DNA from: Euclidia mi
Taxonomy: Eukaryota; Arthropoda; Insecta; Lepidoptera; Erebidae
Direction of reading: 5' to 3'
Assembly: GCA_944739405.2 (NCBI GenBank)
Contig: OX123185.2
Location: 12,062,973 to 12,126,972, forward strand
Length of the DNA: 64,000 bases
The notes under the pieces: model-generated
What the model saw: the letters and a program-made list of their open reading frames with translations, nothing else
The model's database searches: none
Told to the model about the DNA's origin: nothing
Made by a program: the position numbers and the translations under genes
In this document: positions 23,471-34,894 of the stretch, piece by piece
Numbering within the stretch: the stretch's first letter is position 1
Layout: each line of letters opens with the position of its first letter

Positions 23471-23593
23471 CGTACTAAATTAAATAATTATGATAATGTG
23501 CTTTGGGAGCACATTAAGCCTTCAGTTCCAGCTGTTATGAAGGTCTTTGATAATGGTTACCCGGAATCAAAACTCTTGAATATACTGTCATTG

Positions 23594-23990
23594 ATCTACA
23601 CACATACATACATAGACTCACGCCTGTTTCCCCGAAGGGGTAGGCAGAGGCATGTTAAACGCCCACTTTTCGCCAGTGTTTTGATCCCACGTAATAGGTG
23701 GCGAGCCTATTGCCGCTTTTCGGGATATTTTGTTTGCCAGAGCCTCGTCCGTTGATCGGCAGGTGCACCACTTGCAGGTGAGGTTGGCTTGGGACCCTAA
23801 GTTCTTGGTGGGAATCTAAGCCATGGAATATCGCTATCTCATTGGCTTGTGGAGGTCAGACGGCAGTTGCTCTGTGGAAAAGCTTAATATTCTGTCAGAT
23901 CTGATAAGACCAAATAGTGGACCACAAGTTCCAAGGTGAAAGTGTTTACTACACCCAACTCAGACGGTGATAACCCACGCGTTGAACTTT
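23594..23990 (-). repeat. SINE with RTE-type tail plus adjoining repeat
   Basis: 23600-23825 is nearly the same as 47737-47967: catacatacatagactcacg, then gtttccccgaaggggtaggc, then ccagtgttttgatcccacgt. The low-coordinate end is the 3' tail, which matches the RTE LINE 3' end. 23870-23985 matches 18820-18945. Whether both parts form one element is unclear. Confidence 0.65.
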
Positions 23991-25080
23991 CTGAGATGTC
24001 TATCTTTGCTTCTGTAATTCTAGCAAAGGGGAATGACCAAGCGACTAAGGGAATTGGTATCGGTATAAATATTACTGTGCCAAGATGAAACCAATGTTTT
24101 GAGATTCGTATTAATATGTAGTTTCATAAAAACTAAACATCATATTCGTAATTTGCCGGGTTTCAGAGAAATAGATAGGTGAACTTTAAAAGTCAAAATG
24201 CCAAACTGGCGGTCATTCAATATGACTTACCGGAGTGGGTGAACTCCAAGCTGATAGAGTAGTGTAGATATTATCATTCACTTCCTTAATGACTGCCAAA
24301 TTCCATGCTACAGCTGAAGGGAAGAATAGTAACATCGACGCAAGGAACTTGCTACGATGGCAATAAAATCACAATCAGTATAAACAAGGAATCTCTGTCT
24401 CAAAAAATAAAATATATGTAGGAGTCCTTTTCTCAAATATAGTATAATAGTTAATATACGAAATCACACATACAAATACTAACAACAAACACTGATAATC
24501 CAAAAAAGGAACGGACGAAAACAAACAAACTTGACAAGTGAGATACAATGTTGCCAGCATATAAAAAAAGGATTTATATTAAAAATCGATTACGAATTTG
24601 GATAGTTTGTATGCGATGTTACGTGTTTCGAGAAACATAAGTTGTTAGATTTTTTAATACAGAAAAAGGCACAAGTATTTAATAATTAATTATTAAAAAG
24701 ACTTTCGACCAAATATTTTTTTGTATGATCTCACACAGTTAGTTTTAAGAACTAACTATATCGAATTTAGTTAAGGTTTGAATTAATGACAAAATAAGTA
24801 GCTTTTTATAATACAAACATATGTTTATACGCTGTTTTAAAATTATATATGTTTTAAATATTCATATTTACAATAATAATTACATTTAACATTTTTCTAA
24901 CGATTGTGATCATGTAGAAAATCGATTAAAAGTGTAATAATGTTACCACAACAAAAATACTCCCTAACGGAAATTCACGTTACCAAATATAACGACTGTT
25001 AATTCTTGTTATGTTTTCCGGCAAATGTGAGACTCCATATTACGTTATAACAGCATTATAATTATAAACAAAAATTATCC
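23991..25080. other. AT-rich non-coding stretch
   Basis: No ORF with protein-like features and no repeat I recognise. Confidence 0.5.
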
Positions 25081-25082
25081 AC

Positions 25083-25285
25083 ATCACGAACTCGTGACAC
25101 AGCTCAGATCATAAGCATCAAGCGATACCGAAAATGGTCATTCCCCTTTCACTAGCTGAATCGCTCACCGCTTAGGCACACAAAATGTCTTGTGTGGGGA
25201 TTGAACCCACAATATTAGGCGCAGTGCTAACCGGCGAAGTGACCGCTTAAACCACTACGCCATTCATGCAGAGTTACAGACAATA
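25083..25285 (-). repeat. tRNA-derived SINE (second family)
   Basis: On the - strand: tggcgtagtggtttaagcgg, gcgcctaatattgtgggttc, aatccccacacaagacattt. The B box (gggttcaatcccc) is well kept. Confidence 0.75.
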
Positions 25286-25544
25286 TTGTGATGAGAGTCC
25301 TTTTAGATCCTCTTACGAAACTCAGCAAAGCGTACCTACTCGCACTTAACAGATTTTTATTGAATGTTATAAGTTGTAAAGGTCGAATATTTAAAACATA
25401 ATGCTAATTCTCACAGATAAATGATCATGTATGGTTTAGGCATACCTTTTAAATGTAAACGTAAAAACATACATAAAGAACCGGTATCCAAATAACTTAT
25501 ATAAATATTCAAGGCAAATTGGTACGATAACAGCACAGATAGTG

Positions 25545-25690
25545 TTGTGGTTTAAGATTGCCTAATCATATAACTGCGCTGAGGGGCGTGGGTTCGATTC
25601 ATAAATGCAACATCTATTTTTGTGATCCTTAAATTGTTATTTCGAGTCTGGCTTGAATGTTTGTACAGACCTCAGCAACATAGAAACATT
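25545..25690 (+). repeat. tRNA-derived SINE (second family), + strand
   Basis: ttgtggtttaagattgccta, then gaggggcgtgggttcgattc, then a body with aattgttatttcgagtctgg. The layout is the same as the - strand relatives. Confidence 0.68.
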
Positions 25691-26040
25691 CTTAGTTCAT
25701 TAAAAATTAATAAATTATATTACAATATTGTAAACAGTCGTACATGCGAGTTTTAAAGCTTCTAGTATATTTCCCTAAGGTATATGTTCCAGCCTTTCAA
25801 TTATTTTGGAGTAAACTAGATGAATTGCGTCATAAGGCTCAAGGTGTTTCTCGTCAGATGATGCAACAATTGAGTACATGATAAGTAATGGACAAATTAA
25901 TGTTCCTCTTTGCAACTTTAGAAAGTAGGTTAGAGATATATACCTCAAGGAGAGAAGCTAGCCAAAACAAAAAGCGGCCGCTGGCGGAGGATTTTACAGA
26001 TATTTTGTCAATGGAAAGAATAGACACGAAGGACACCAAG
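25691..26040. other. Non-coding stretch
   Basis: No supported feature; the small ORFs on both strands at 25854-26088 overlap a SINE end and have no protein-like pattern. Confidence 0.45.
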
Positions 26041-26135
26041 AATTTGTGGACCACACAAAGTGTCCCGCGTAAGGATCAAACCTACTAAGCTCGAGTTTTG
26101 TGCCGTTTATACCACTACGTCATCCGTGTTATCGA
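26041..26135 (-). repeat. SINE fragment (second family), degraded
   Basis: gtggaccacacaaagtgtcc and accactacgtcatccgtg mark a decayed member of the family at 25.08 kb. Confidence 0.55.
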
Positions 26136-26184
26136 GGCCTAAACAAGACACATAACTTTAACTAGCGTCAGGTGAATTGTGCAA

Positions 26185-26250
26185 GCGCCAAAAAACGGGC
26201 TCAGAGGCGTGCCATTTGAGAGGCCTATGGCTGATGATGATAATGTGACC
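26185..26250 (+). repeat. BovB-like RTE 3' terminus
   Basis: gggctcagaggcgtgccatt then gaggcctatggctgatgatg then ataatg is the terminal wording of BovB-like RTE elements, which end in (gat)n. A similar end is at 34.09-34.18 kb. Confidence 0.55.
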
Positions 26251-26349
26251 AGCATTATCATGAGCTCAAAGGATTAGCGATATTTCATGGCTTAGACCAG
26301 AATAATAAATACTACTACCAGAATAATGTGATATGCCAAATGTGATATG

Positions 26350-26453
<104 letters not shown>

Positions 26454-26459
26454 ATATTT

Positions 26460-26880
26460 TATCTGCAATCAGCTTAAGCTTTAAGCGGATGTTTTGAGGG
26501 TTCCTTGTTATGCAGAGTGCATTCTCCAGAGAGAATGTCTACCCCTTACTAATAAGTGAAAACGTCCTTTCGTTTCAATGGTTTCTGATAGCTACAAGTA
26601 AGTAAGGTTGACGCCAATGAGTTAGGATGGATTTCAAGTCGCTTGTGGTATCTTGCAGACATTTGAGATATATCTCATCTTTAATGGTGCTCAGCTGTAG
26701 ATGGTCATGGATTTCCATATTTGTGACATACCAAGGAACATTGGCTATTGTGCGTAGTATTCGTTGCAGAATTGATATATTTGAGTTACTGGCACCAATA
26801 AATTGTATGTCAAACTTCCTTCTTTATTTTCAAGCGAGTGTTTAGCATATTTTGGATCATTTGAAGGGCTCCAAGTGCTC
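26460..26880. other. Non-coding stretch
   Basis: No supported gene. The wording around cattggctattgtgcgtagt followed by attcgttgcagaattgatat suggests a degraded antisense LINE C-terminus, but I cannot place it. Confidence 0.35.
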
Positions 26881-26884
26881 CTAA

Positions 26885-27045
26885 CGATTTATTCGCGAAA
26901 CAAGACCCGGAATCGTCGGTCTTACATGCCCTTCGAAACTCGGTAACGCTCTAATGTAAATACCACGACAAGCGGCCACCCATCCAAGTGTTGACCTTAG
27001 TAGACATTACTTAACTTTGTCGGTCTTTTATTAATATACCGTGAT
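26885..27045 (-). repeat. 5S rRNA-derived SINE fragment
   Basis: The - strand reads aaagttaagtaatgtc then aaggtcaacacttggatggg then tggccgctt, the 3' half of 5S rRNA in the right order, followed by a non-5S body (gagtttcgaagggcatgtaa). This continuation is what I know from moth 5S-headed SINEs. Confidence 0.72.
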
Positions 27046-27148
27046 TTAAATCACGCTATAAACAGTACTACATTAATGAAACTATGATGCTACACAGTTG
27101 ACGATTAACCTGTACAGATGACATTCATCGGTTAATTTTATAATAATA

Positions 27149-27355
27149 CTAGAGGACGCCAGCAGCTACGCCTGCATTTTTTTAAAATTTACCCGTTTTG
27201 GCCGATCCCGTGGAAATTTCGAGAAATCCCTTCTTAGTGCACCCCTACGGTCCCCAAGGGACATACATGCCAAATTTCAGCTTCCTGCGCCCAATAGTTT
27301 CGGCTGTAGCGTGTCTGTCAGTCAGTCAGTAACGCAAGGATTTTATATATTAAGA
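27149..27355 (-). mobile_element. Non-autonomous Helitron-like element, family 1
   Basis: On the - strand it starts TC (at 27355) and ends CTAG (at 27149), flanked by A and T as expected of Helitrons inserting between A and T. The body (atgccaaatttcagcttcct, gtcagtcagtcagtaacgca) is nearly the same as 34895-35101 on the other strand. It has no coding capacity. Confidence 0.78.
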
Positions 27356-27653
27356 TTATTTAAGTAGTGGAATCGTTATCTTAGATTAGTATAGTTTATA
27401 TTATTAGAAATTTTTTTATATGTACAAGTACAAGGTACCGGAAAGGACAAAAGCAAGACTATCTACAAAAAGAAATGAGATCCCATAAAAAAAATACTTG
27501 TCAAAAATACCAAGTCTCGCGACCGTAAAAAGTTGTGAGATCCATGTAATACCAAGTCAGTTAATTAAAAATCTTGAATGTTTTAAATAAATATATTGAC
27601 TTGGTAATCGCATTAATTAAACAATCTTATTTATATCGGGGGGCACGACAGTG

Positions 27654-27673
27654 CCCCCCCCCCCCCCCCCCCC
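27654..27673. repeat. C20 homopolymer
   Basis: Twenty C in a row, preceded by gggggcacgacagtg, so a short G-run/C-run hairpin (ggggggcac ... gtgcccccc) is possible. The length is prone to sequencing error. Confidence 0.9.
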
Positions 27674-28037
27674 ACCAAGTCGAGCAAAAAAGCGGCACGG
27701 CCGTACCATCCTTTTCTCGAAGCAATTCAGGCCATTTTCAACCCCCTATAACTTCGTTGTGGATGAAACTAGAAGCCTGATTTTTTTGTAACCATGCAGA
27801 TATAGTATAAACATGGTGTATTTTAAATTTCATTCAATTTGAACCAGTAGTTTAAGAATTATAACGAGTCAAAATTCTTAATTTTATCACTCACTGACCG
27901 ATCATCAAAAGTCTAAGGCACTTCTGGCAGACATAGAAGCTTCAAATTTAGAATACAATTAGTGTTTTGTACATAAATCAAGGAAAAATTAAAATATTAA
28001 TCAATTTCTGTCGAGATACATCAACTGCATAAATAAC

Positions 28038-28067
28038 TTTGTAATCCTATATAAATAGGATTACAAA
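28038..28067. repeat. Perfect palindrome, 13-bp arms, 4-nt spacer
   Basis: Arm 1 28038-28050 (tttgtaatcctat), spacer ataa, arm 2 28055-28067 (ataggattacaaa). Confidence 0.9.
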
Positions 28068-28555
28068 ATTACATTTGCAGTTAGAGCTTTAACTTTAGCG
28101 TTGGTGTACAAGTACAAGGTACCGGAAAGGACAAAAGCAAGACTATCTACAAAAAGAAATGAGATCCCATAAAAAAATACTTGTCACAAATACTAAGTCT
28201 CGCGACCGTAAAAAGTTGTGAGATCCATGTAATACCAAATCAGTTAATTAAAAATCTTGAATGTTTTAAATAAATATATTGACTTGGTAATCGCATTAAT
28301 TAAACAATCTAATTTATATATGTATTACTTATGAGACGTATTGTGTTTTCATGCGATGGCCGAGTCAATCCATTTATTTAAAACATTAAAGATTTTTAAT
28401 TAACCGACTTGGTATTACATGGATCTCACAAATTTTTACGGTCGCGAGACTTGGTAATTTTGACAAGTATTGTTTTTATGGGATACGTATATATTTTAAG
28501 CATTAATTGTGCTAAGATATGTTAACGCTACTCTCTACACTTACGTAGGAAGTCA

Positions 28556-28725
28556 ACACCATCAATCAGAACTTGAAGACCCGAAACAAAAATTTGTGCG
28601 TCATACAAAGTGTTGTCTCGCGTGGGGATCGAACCCACCGCTCACTAGCGTCGAGATAACTGCGAGTGACTTGAACTTGACACTCGGCCGTCAAGGCCAC
28701 ATCACCCAATAGGCCCAATAGTTAC
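28556..28725 (-). repeat. tRNA-derived SINE (second family)
   Basis: The - strand carries ggtgggttcgatccccacgc then gagacaacactttgtatgac. The tRNA head is interrupted by a duplicated-looking part (actgcgagtgacttgaactt), so it is an unusual or chimeric member. Confidence 0.65.
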
Positions 28726-28832
28726 TCATTTGTGCAGTTAATAAGTTAAAGAAACTATAAGTTCAAAATCTGCTTCATGGTATTGAATTGCTTATATGAA
28801 GTGATCTTTTTGTGAAATTCTATTTGCATGTC

Positions 28833-28894
28833 AAGTATCAATTCTGTAGGGTATTTGTATGTCATCATACAAATACCCTACAGAATTGATACTT
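28833..28894. repeat. Perfect palindrome, 29-bp arms, 4-nt spacer
   Basis: Arm 1 28833-28861, spacer tcat 28862-28865, arm 2 28866-28894; the arms are exact reverse complements. No sister copy is available in the window for comparison. Confidence 0.95.
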
Positions 28895-28934
28895 ACTCTC
28901 TCACTTATTGTTAGTATTCACCACTCCCTTCATT

Positions 28935-29950
28935 TGAACTCTGGGGCACAATTTCGAGGAGGTATATAAAGTATATATGCATATAGTATATGTATATAAA
29001 ATGTTACCCACTCAAAACCATTCCCCTAGTTTCACAAAAAAGCGTTAATTTACCGCTAGCTGAAAAGAAAATACATCCATACACCGCTGCCGATGATATA
29101 TCTCTAACTTTGGGGCACAATTTCGAAGAGACATCTCAAATTTTGTCTCTTTAAAATCGTTCCCCTAGTTTCAAAAAATATATTTTCACGAACAATTACA
29201 CTATTTCGAGAAAGTGCAAAGGCCTCATACTATTGCCTGACACCTCCTTGAAACTGTTCCCCAAGGTTCACGAGCTCCATACAAACACTGAAATAAGAAG
29301 AATAAGAAAGAGAGAAAGATTTCAACTTTGGGGCACGGTTTTCAGAAAGTACTATGGCTTCATAGTCTTCATACTTTTGCCAGATACCTTCTAAAAACGG
29401 TTCCCCTAGTTTCACAAGTTTTCAAGTAGGTACAGAGAAAGGCACATTTTGATGAAAGTAGGATCGGTTACTTGATAGATTTTCAACTTCTAACAAACAA
29501 ACTTCTAGCGGCTTTTTACGTCTCTTATAAGTCTCTATTTAGCGCTGCGTGGAAATTAAAGAAATAAGAAGAGTTATTTGATAGATTATTAACTCTGGGG
29601 CACTATTCGAGAAAGTGTTATGACAATATATTATAATTAAACACCTTGTAAAAAGGTTCCCTAACTTCTACAGTTTTACACACAATGACAGAAGTAAGAA
29701 AAGTAAATTAGTTACAACTTTCGCGGCACAGTTTAAAAAAACTGTAAAAGCATCATACTAAATCCACCATATGACTTTTTAAAATGATTCCCCTAGTTTC
29801 ACAAAGAATTCGATTGATTTTTACTCACATTAAAATTAGTGTAGATATATTTCAACTTTGGGGCACAATTTCGAGAAAGCTTTGAATTATCACACCGACT
29901 CCAAAAACTGCCTTGAAACGGTTCCCCTAGCTTCACAAAGAATGAGCAGA
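28935..29950 (+). repeat. Degenerate array of two alternating modules
   Basis: Module A (actttggggcacaatttcga) and module B (ggttcccctagtttcacaaa) alternate with variable AT-rich spacers. A copies lie near 28939, 29107, 29329, 29596, 29710 and 29853; B copies near 29021, 29160, 29256, 29398, 29646, 29787 and 29921. Units are roughly 110-260 bp and diverged. No ORF spans the array. The family is unknown to me. Confidence 0.75.
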
Positions 29951-30515
29951 AAATATACTTGCAATATTAATTGTCAGAGTATTATCAATCAGTTCAAGTT
30001 TTGTTGGCGACTAGTTACATGTCCCATGCGCAGTTTGGTAAGTGAGATACGAGAGCGAAATTATGCGATACGACACAAACGAACTGTCAAATCTGACTAC
30101 CGTATTGGTCACTTACTAAGAGTAGGTATTATTCGCGTCGCGTCGCATCACTTGCTTGCAATCGCTTATTGCATTGCGTAGGACACTAGGTAAATTTCAC
30201 TATAGATGCACATTAATAACAAAAGATTAGTGGACATTTGAAAGTTAATCCTTGAAAATTTGTCACAAAATGACCCCTTGTTTACAAAATGATATGCAAT
30301 TGATGACCTTATTAATTAATTAATATTAATTTACAACCTATAAAAGAAGATTCCATAGTAGACTTAAAGCTATAAAAACAATTTTCAGTCTACTACAGAT
30401 TGATAGATTGATGCAAACATTATAATGACACGTATACGATTCAAAGTCTTAATCACCGAAAACGTTATATAAAATAGTATCGATAAAATTATCCGAAACA
30501 TGAAGCATTAATATA
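29951..30515. other. AT-rich non-coding stretch
   Basis: The ORF at 29858-30181 has no protein-like pattern. No other feature is seen. Confidence 0.5.
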
Positions 30516-30520
30516 ATGTA

Positions 30521-30727
30521 CTAGAAGATGCTCGCGGTTACACCCGCGTTATATAAGGCTACTGCTCCGCTCCCGTTGCTCATAGTGTGATGTTATATAG
30601 CCTATAGCCTTCCTCGATAAATGGGCTATCTAACACTGAAAGAATTTTTCAAATCGGACCAGTAGTTCCTGAGATTAGCGCGTTCAACCAAACAAACAAA
30701 CAAACTCTTCAACTTTATATATTAGTA
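30521..30727 (-). mobile_element. Short Helitron-like element, family 2
   Basis: On the - strand it ends CTAG-T at 30521 with a GC-rich hairpin-like end (gcgggtgtaaccgcgag). The body has ctaatctcaggaactactgg, gtttgtttgtttgg and aaaaattctttcagtgttag. Its 5' end (tactaatatataaag) abuts the 3' end of the next element. A relative is at 39.59-39.78 kb. Confidence 0.75.
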
Positions 30728-32147
30728 CTAGCTGACCCAGCGAACTCCGTATCGCCTTTTTAAGAGTTTTTATTTAATTCCCTTTTTTCCAAGCCCCTTT
30801 TCCAAAGTTACCATTGACTCAGCGCTTAATCTCTTATCATTTCAGAGTCTATAAATGATGAACAAACAAACATAGATTTTTATATAATATTGAATTCCCC
30901 ATTGCTTAAAATATCGGAGACGATACCCATATCGACTTAAAAAAAATCCCGTCCGCCATCTTTCATTTCCTATCCGCCATCTTTGATCACAAAATATATG
31001 CTGTATTTGTATTCACCATCCCTTAAATCATCAGAGACGATACCCATATTTATATTTTAAATTTTTCCCATCCACCATCTTTGATTTCCCATCCGCCATC
31101 TTGAATCACTAAATAGATGTTGTATTTGGATTCCCCATCCCTTTAAGCATCGGAGACGATACCCATATTGATTTAAAAAAAAAACCCATCCGCCATCTTT
31201 GATCACGAAATAGATGATGTTTTTGAATTCCCCATTGCTTAAAATATCGGAGACGATACCCATATCGACTTTAAAAAAATCCCGTCCGTCATCTTTGATT
31301 GCCTATCCGCCATCTTTGATCCCGAAATAGATGTTGTATTTGGATTCTCCATCCCTTTAATCATCAGAGACGATACCCATATTGATTTTTTAAATTTTTC
31401 TCATCCGCCATCTTTGATTTCCCATCCACCATCTTGAATCACAAAACAGATGTTGTATTTGGATTCACCACCCCTTTTAACACCGCAGACGATACCAATA
31501 TTGATTTTTTTTAATTTTCCTATCCGCCATCTTTGATTTCCCATCCGCCATCTTTAATCACGAAAAAGATGTTGTATTTCGATTCCCCACCCCTTAAAAT
31601 ATAGAAAGCGATACCCATATTGATTTTAAAATTTTCTCATCCGCCATCTTTGATTTTCCGTCCGCCATCTTGGATTACTTAATAAATTTCATATTATTAA
31701 TCAGCGTCCCGAAAATCTCTAAAACGATACCCATATAGATTGTGTCCTATTCGTTTAGCCCTTTTTTGCCTTTGACCCAACCCTCCCCCTTCTCGTTTGA
31801 CCATTTTACTATTTTTGTCTGGCCCCTTAAAGTTGTGGCGTAATTTTATATAGCCTATAATTGGGCCTGAGCCTTTCGGAATAATTGGGCTATCATAGGC
31901 AATAACAATTTTTAAAATCCGACTGCTAGTTCCTGAGATTAGCCGACATTATCTTTGAGCCTTTTTAGCCTTTTGCCCGGCCCCAAGGGGTCGAAGCGTT
32001 ATGGTATATAGCCTATAGCCTTCCGGAATAACTGGGCTATCGTATACAAAAATAATTTTTCAGATCCGACCGGTAGTTCCTGAGATTAGCGCGTTCAAAC
32101 AAACAAACAAACAAACAAACTCTTCCGCTTTATTATATTAGTATAGA
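30728..32147 (-). mobile_element. Helitron-like element, family 2, carrying a minisatellite
   Basis: On the - strand it starts TC-TATACTAATATAATAAAG at 32147, flanked by A, and ends GGGTCAGCTAG at 30728, flanked by T. Near the 5' end it repeats the family wording (ctaatctcaggaactaccgg) and does so again inside (31925-31945). No Rep/helicase coding is present, so it is non-autonomous. An array of about 119-bp units fills 30890-31745. Confidence 0.75.
30890..31745. repeat. Minisatellite, about 119-bp units, eight copies
   Basis: Each unit contains agacgatacccatat, then one or two copies of tccgccatctttgat, then gatgttgtatttggattc. The key word recurs at about 30915, 31031, 31150, 31247, 31366, 31486, 31605 and 31717, giving steps of 97-120 bp. 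Divergence between units is moderate, so the array is not newly amplified. Confidence 0.9.
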
Positions 32148-34080
32148 TAAGATGAAAAAGTTTCTGATTGTTTAGTTGGGCTTACTAAAGAATTTAACTA
32201 CACTATCAAAATTATATTTAAGTTTGTAAATATTATGAAAATATTGAGTAGGTAAATCGTTGATAAAATTGTATTCATATCACTTTATCAATTGTCTGTC
32301 AATCAATAGTGAAGGCCATAGAATCAAATCAATTCCACGAAGTCAATGAAAATCAATGTTACCAAACCCGTAAATTGTAGTTTAATTTCAAAATTAATAG
32401 TTAGAGCTCTATCTACTATTGTTTTTTTCTTTGATCAACACATTTGAAAAGAATCAGCTACTTTAACACGCTTTGGGTCAACAAGTAATTAACCACTTTA
32501 TAAAATCTAAGTCTGGCTTCCCACGGTGCGCAATACGAAGGTGTTGTGCGCGTCTGTCCCCAAAAGGCACTGTGGAAAGCCAATTTAAGAAGGCGAGTTT
32601 CACTTACTCTTGTATCCTCATGAAACTTGACTGAATCATTCTAAAGTAAAGGTAAAACACCATCTACTTGCGACGTCCTTTTATAACCTTTACTTTCGCA
32701 TTCATTCACTCTTACATCCCTATTTTAGTATAGTTACAGACCGAAAAAGTTTACAAGTGATAGTTTTAGAAAACTTATGAATTAATGTTAAAATTGTCAA
32801 CGAAATGTGATATTAATAAAACTAGCGCATTATTTTATGGCAAATAGATATGACTTATTCTTAGTTAGGTATGATTTATAATTCGTATAACAATTATTTG
32901 TACTCAGATTTTTTGGTATTATCTTAGAAGAATGTGTACCTGCCGAAGTGCCGACTGTCATTGAGGTTTTCCCGCGTTGCACTCGCTTTATACCCTTCGG
33001 AATTGCCTCAGATTGACGTAAAACAAATATGGATTTTAGTATAAGGTTATCTTTATTGCAAGATATGTTTTTATACTTGTAATGTAATTGATAATGAAGT
33101 CACGTAATGATAAATAGTTATTAATATTTTATCTGCAAAAGAAGTATTTTAGCTGTATATTGTGATGTTATATTAAAAATAACCGTAACCGTTTTCGTTT
33201 CACCGATGTTTTCCATATAACAATCCTTTTTCTTTGAAAGGAAATAGAACATTTAAAAAGTTGTGGTCAGTTTGCAGTAGTAGCTAGTTCTTTACGCATG
33301 ACCACAGCAACTTGTTCTACAGACACATACATATGTGCAAACAACAACTTTTGCTACGTTTTTTACCAGCGGTGCCGGTGCAGCAAAAGTTATCAAAAAC
33401 CAAATGTGTGTAGTTTGTTCCAAAGTTACAACCGTTGTTAGTAAAACGAATATAATTTGGCGGAAACATTCGAAACTGTGTGTAACTACTTGTTTTGTTG
33501 TTTTATTTAAATTGACTAGCAACTAGGCTGTAGGTATTATACAGGTTGTCACAAGATCCATCACCAAGCCGAAACTTTGGACATCATGCCAAGTTATACT
33601 AAGCAAAAGTAACACTTGGGAAATGATTCTTAATTTTCGATGAGTGCATAGGACACCTATAGAACCGGTTGGCGGGTTAATTGCATAGTAACTTTGAGCC
33701 TCAATACCTGCTGAACCACTGATTTCCCAGGTATGGCGCCGAAGTAAAAAATGTTCGTAGTGATTGGAATAATATGGGGTTTCGTTAAGGGTCTTATTAC
33801 AGCATGTATATTCATACTATCGTTCTTTTTTTTTCTTTGTAAATATAGGATGTCCAAGTGATATGCATATTCTAAGAAGATGAAGTTATATGGGCTCTTG
33901 AATTATCTGTTGATTTCTAATGTGATTTTTTAAACTCTCATTCCCTCTAGGTACTGTATCACCTATGTTTTGACACGTAATTTGTTGTCCCAAGGAAAAA
34001 ACTTGTAAAACTTTCTTGGAACCTGTAACGAATTTAATCAGAAGTATAAGTTGGAAAAGTGGCTGGCAGTAGCTGGACAC
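32148..34080. other. AT-rich non-coding stretch
   Basis: Small ORFs on both strands (for example 33292-33526) show no recognised motif. I see no repeat I can name. Confidence 0.5.
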
Positions 34081-34084
34081 GAAG

Positions 34085-34180
34085 ATCTGAAAATCGGGTT
34101 CAGTGGCGTGCCATTGGCGTGCATTGAGTCCTATATCTAGCCGTGGAATATTACAGGCTGATGATAATGATATGATAGAA
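34085..34180 (+). repeat. BovB-like RTE 3' terminus
   Basis: cgggttcagtggcgtgccat ... gtggaatattacaggctgat then gataatgata matches the terminal wording of BovB-like RTE elements and the end at 26.19 kb. Confidence 0.55.
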
Positions 34181-34890
34181 AAAGTGTAAATAAATTCATT
34201 AAATCATTTGCTCTCTGCATGACAGTTTATTATTTTATTTTCTTTTTCGGTTACTTTAAGCACGCAAAATTAACTGAAAAGATACTAATAAGACTTGAGT
34301 TCTTGAAATGGTATAGCTGCAACATCTATTGCCAAAGACGTGGAGCCTACTGACCCAATTCTTCTCGTCCACTCAAAAATAATTAAAAGGTAGAACGAAT
34401 ACCTTAGGGAAATATACTACGAGATATAAAACTAGCACATACGACTGTGTACGATATTACGAGTACATACGTGTGATAGGAATGATCTCACATCTTATAA
34501 GTAACAATTCAGTCCACGTATGTTTGAAGTACAGCTTGGCAAGAAGTTGATCGATTGACTTCTAATATGCTTCTAATAATAAATTTTTACATTGCAAATA
34601 TACGAAACAGCTCATTTCTATTTCGTCAATACGGGAAAACAAAAATGTTTTGTGATGACGAGTACCTACCATGACCCCCTAAGCTGTTAGCAGCATGTTA
34701 AAATACGGTTATAAAATTGCGAACTGATATGAGTTTTAAAGCGTTTATTTGATTTCACCTACTTATAATTAGTAATTATAATTGATGTATGTCAGTAAGA
34801 TAACATCTTGTCGTATTCATAGTAAGAAAAACACGTGAACATTAATATAATCGTAATTTTACATAAATTACGATTTGACAGACAGATATT
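34181..34890. other. AT-rich non-coding stretch
   Basis: Nothing supported. 34840-34875 has a weak inverted repeat (atcgtaattt / aattacgat). Confidence 0.45.
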
Positions 34891-34894
34891 GTTA

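Larger units (their letters stand above)
27419..28490. repeat. Direct and inverted repeat cluster
   Basis: A segment of about 215 bp (27419-27640) recurs almost unchanged at 28107-28325 (gtacaaggtaccggaaagga, cgcgaccgtaaaaagttgtg, ttgacttggtaatcgcatta). About 115 bp of it recurs inverted at 28373-28487 (ccgacttggtattacatgga). The second and third copies thus form a foldback with a loop of roughly 80 bp. No coding capacity; family unknown. Confidence 0.85.

Noticed and set aside
30890..31745. CRISPR-like array
   Set aside because: Units are about 119 bp, diverged throughout, without constant repeats and unique spacers; it is a eukaryotic minisatellite within a Helitron-like element.
33292..33526. 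Overlapping ORFs on both strands suggestive of a small gene
   Set aside because: Both are open by chance on complementary strands; no motif.
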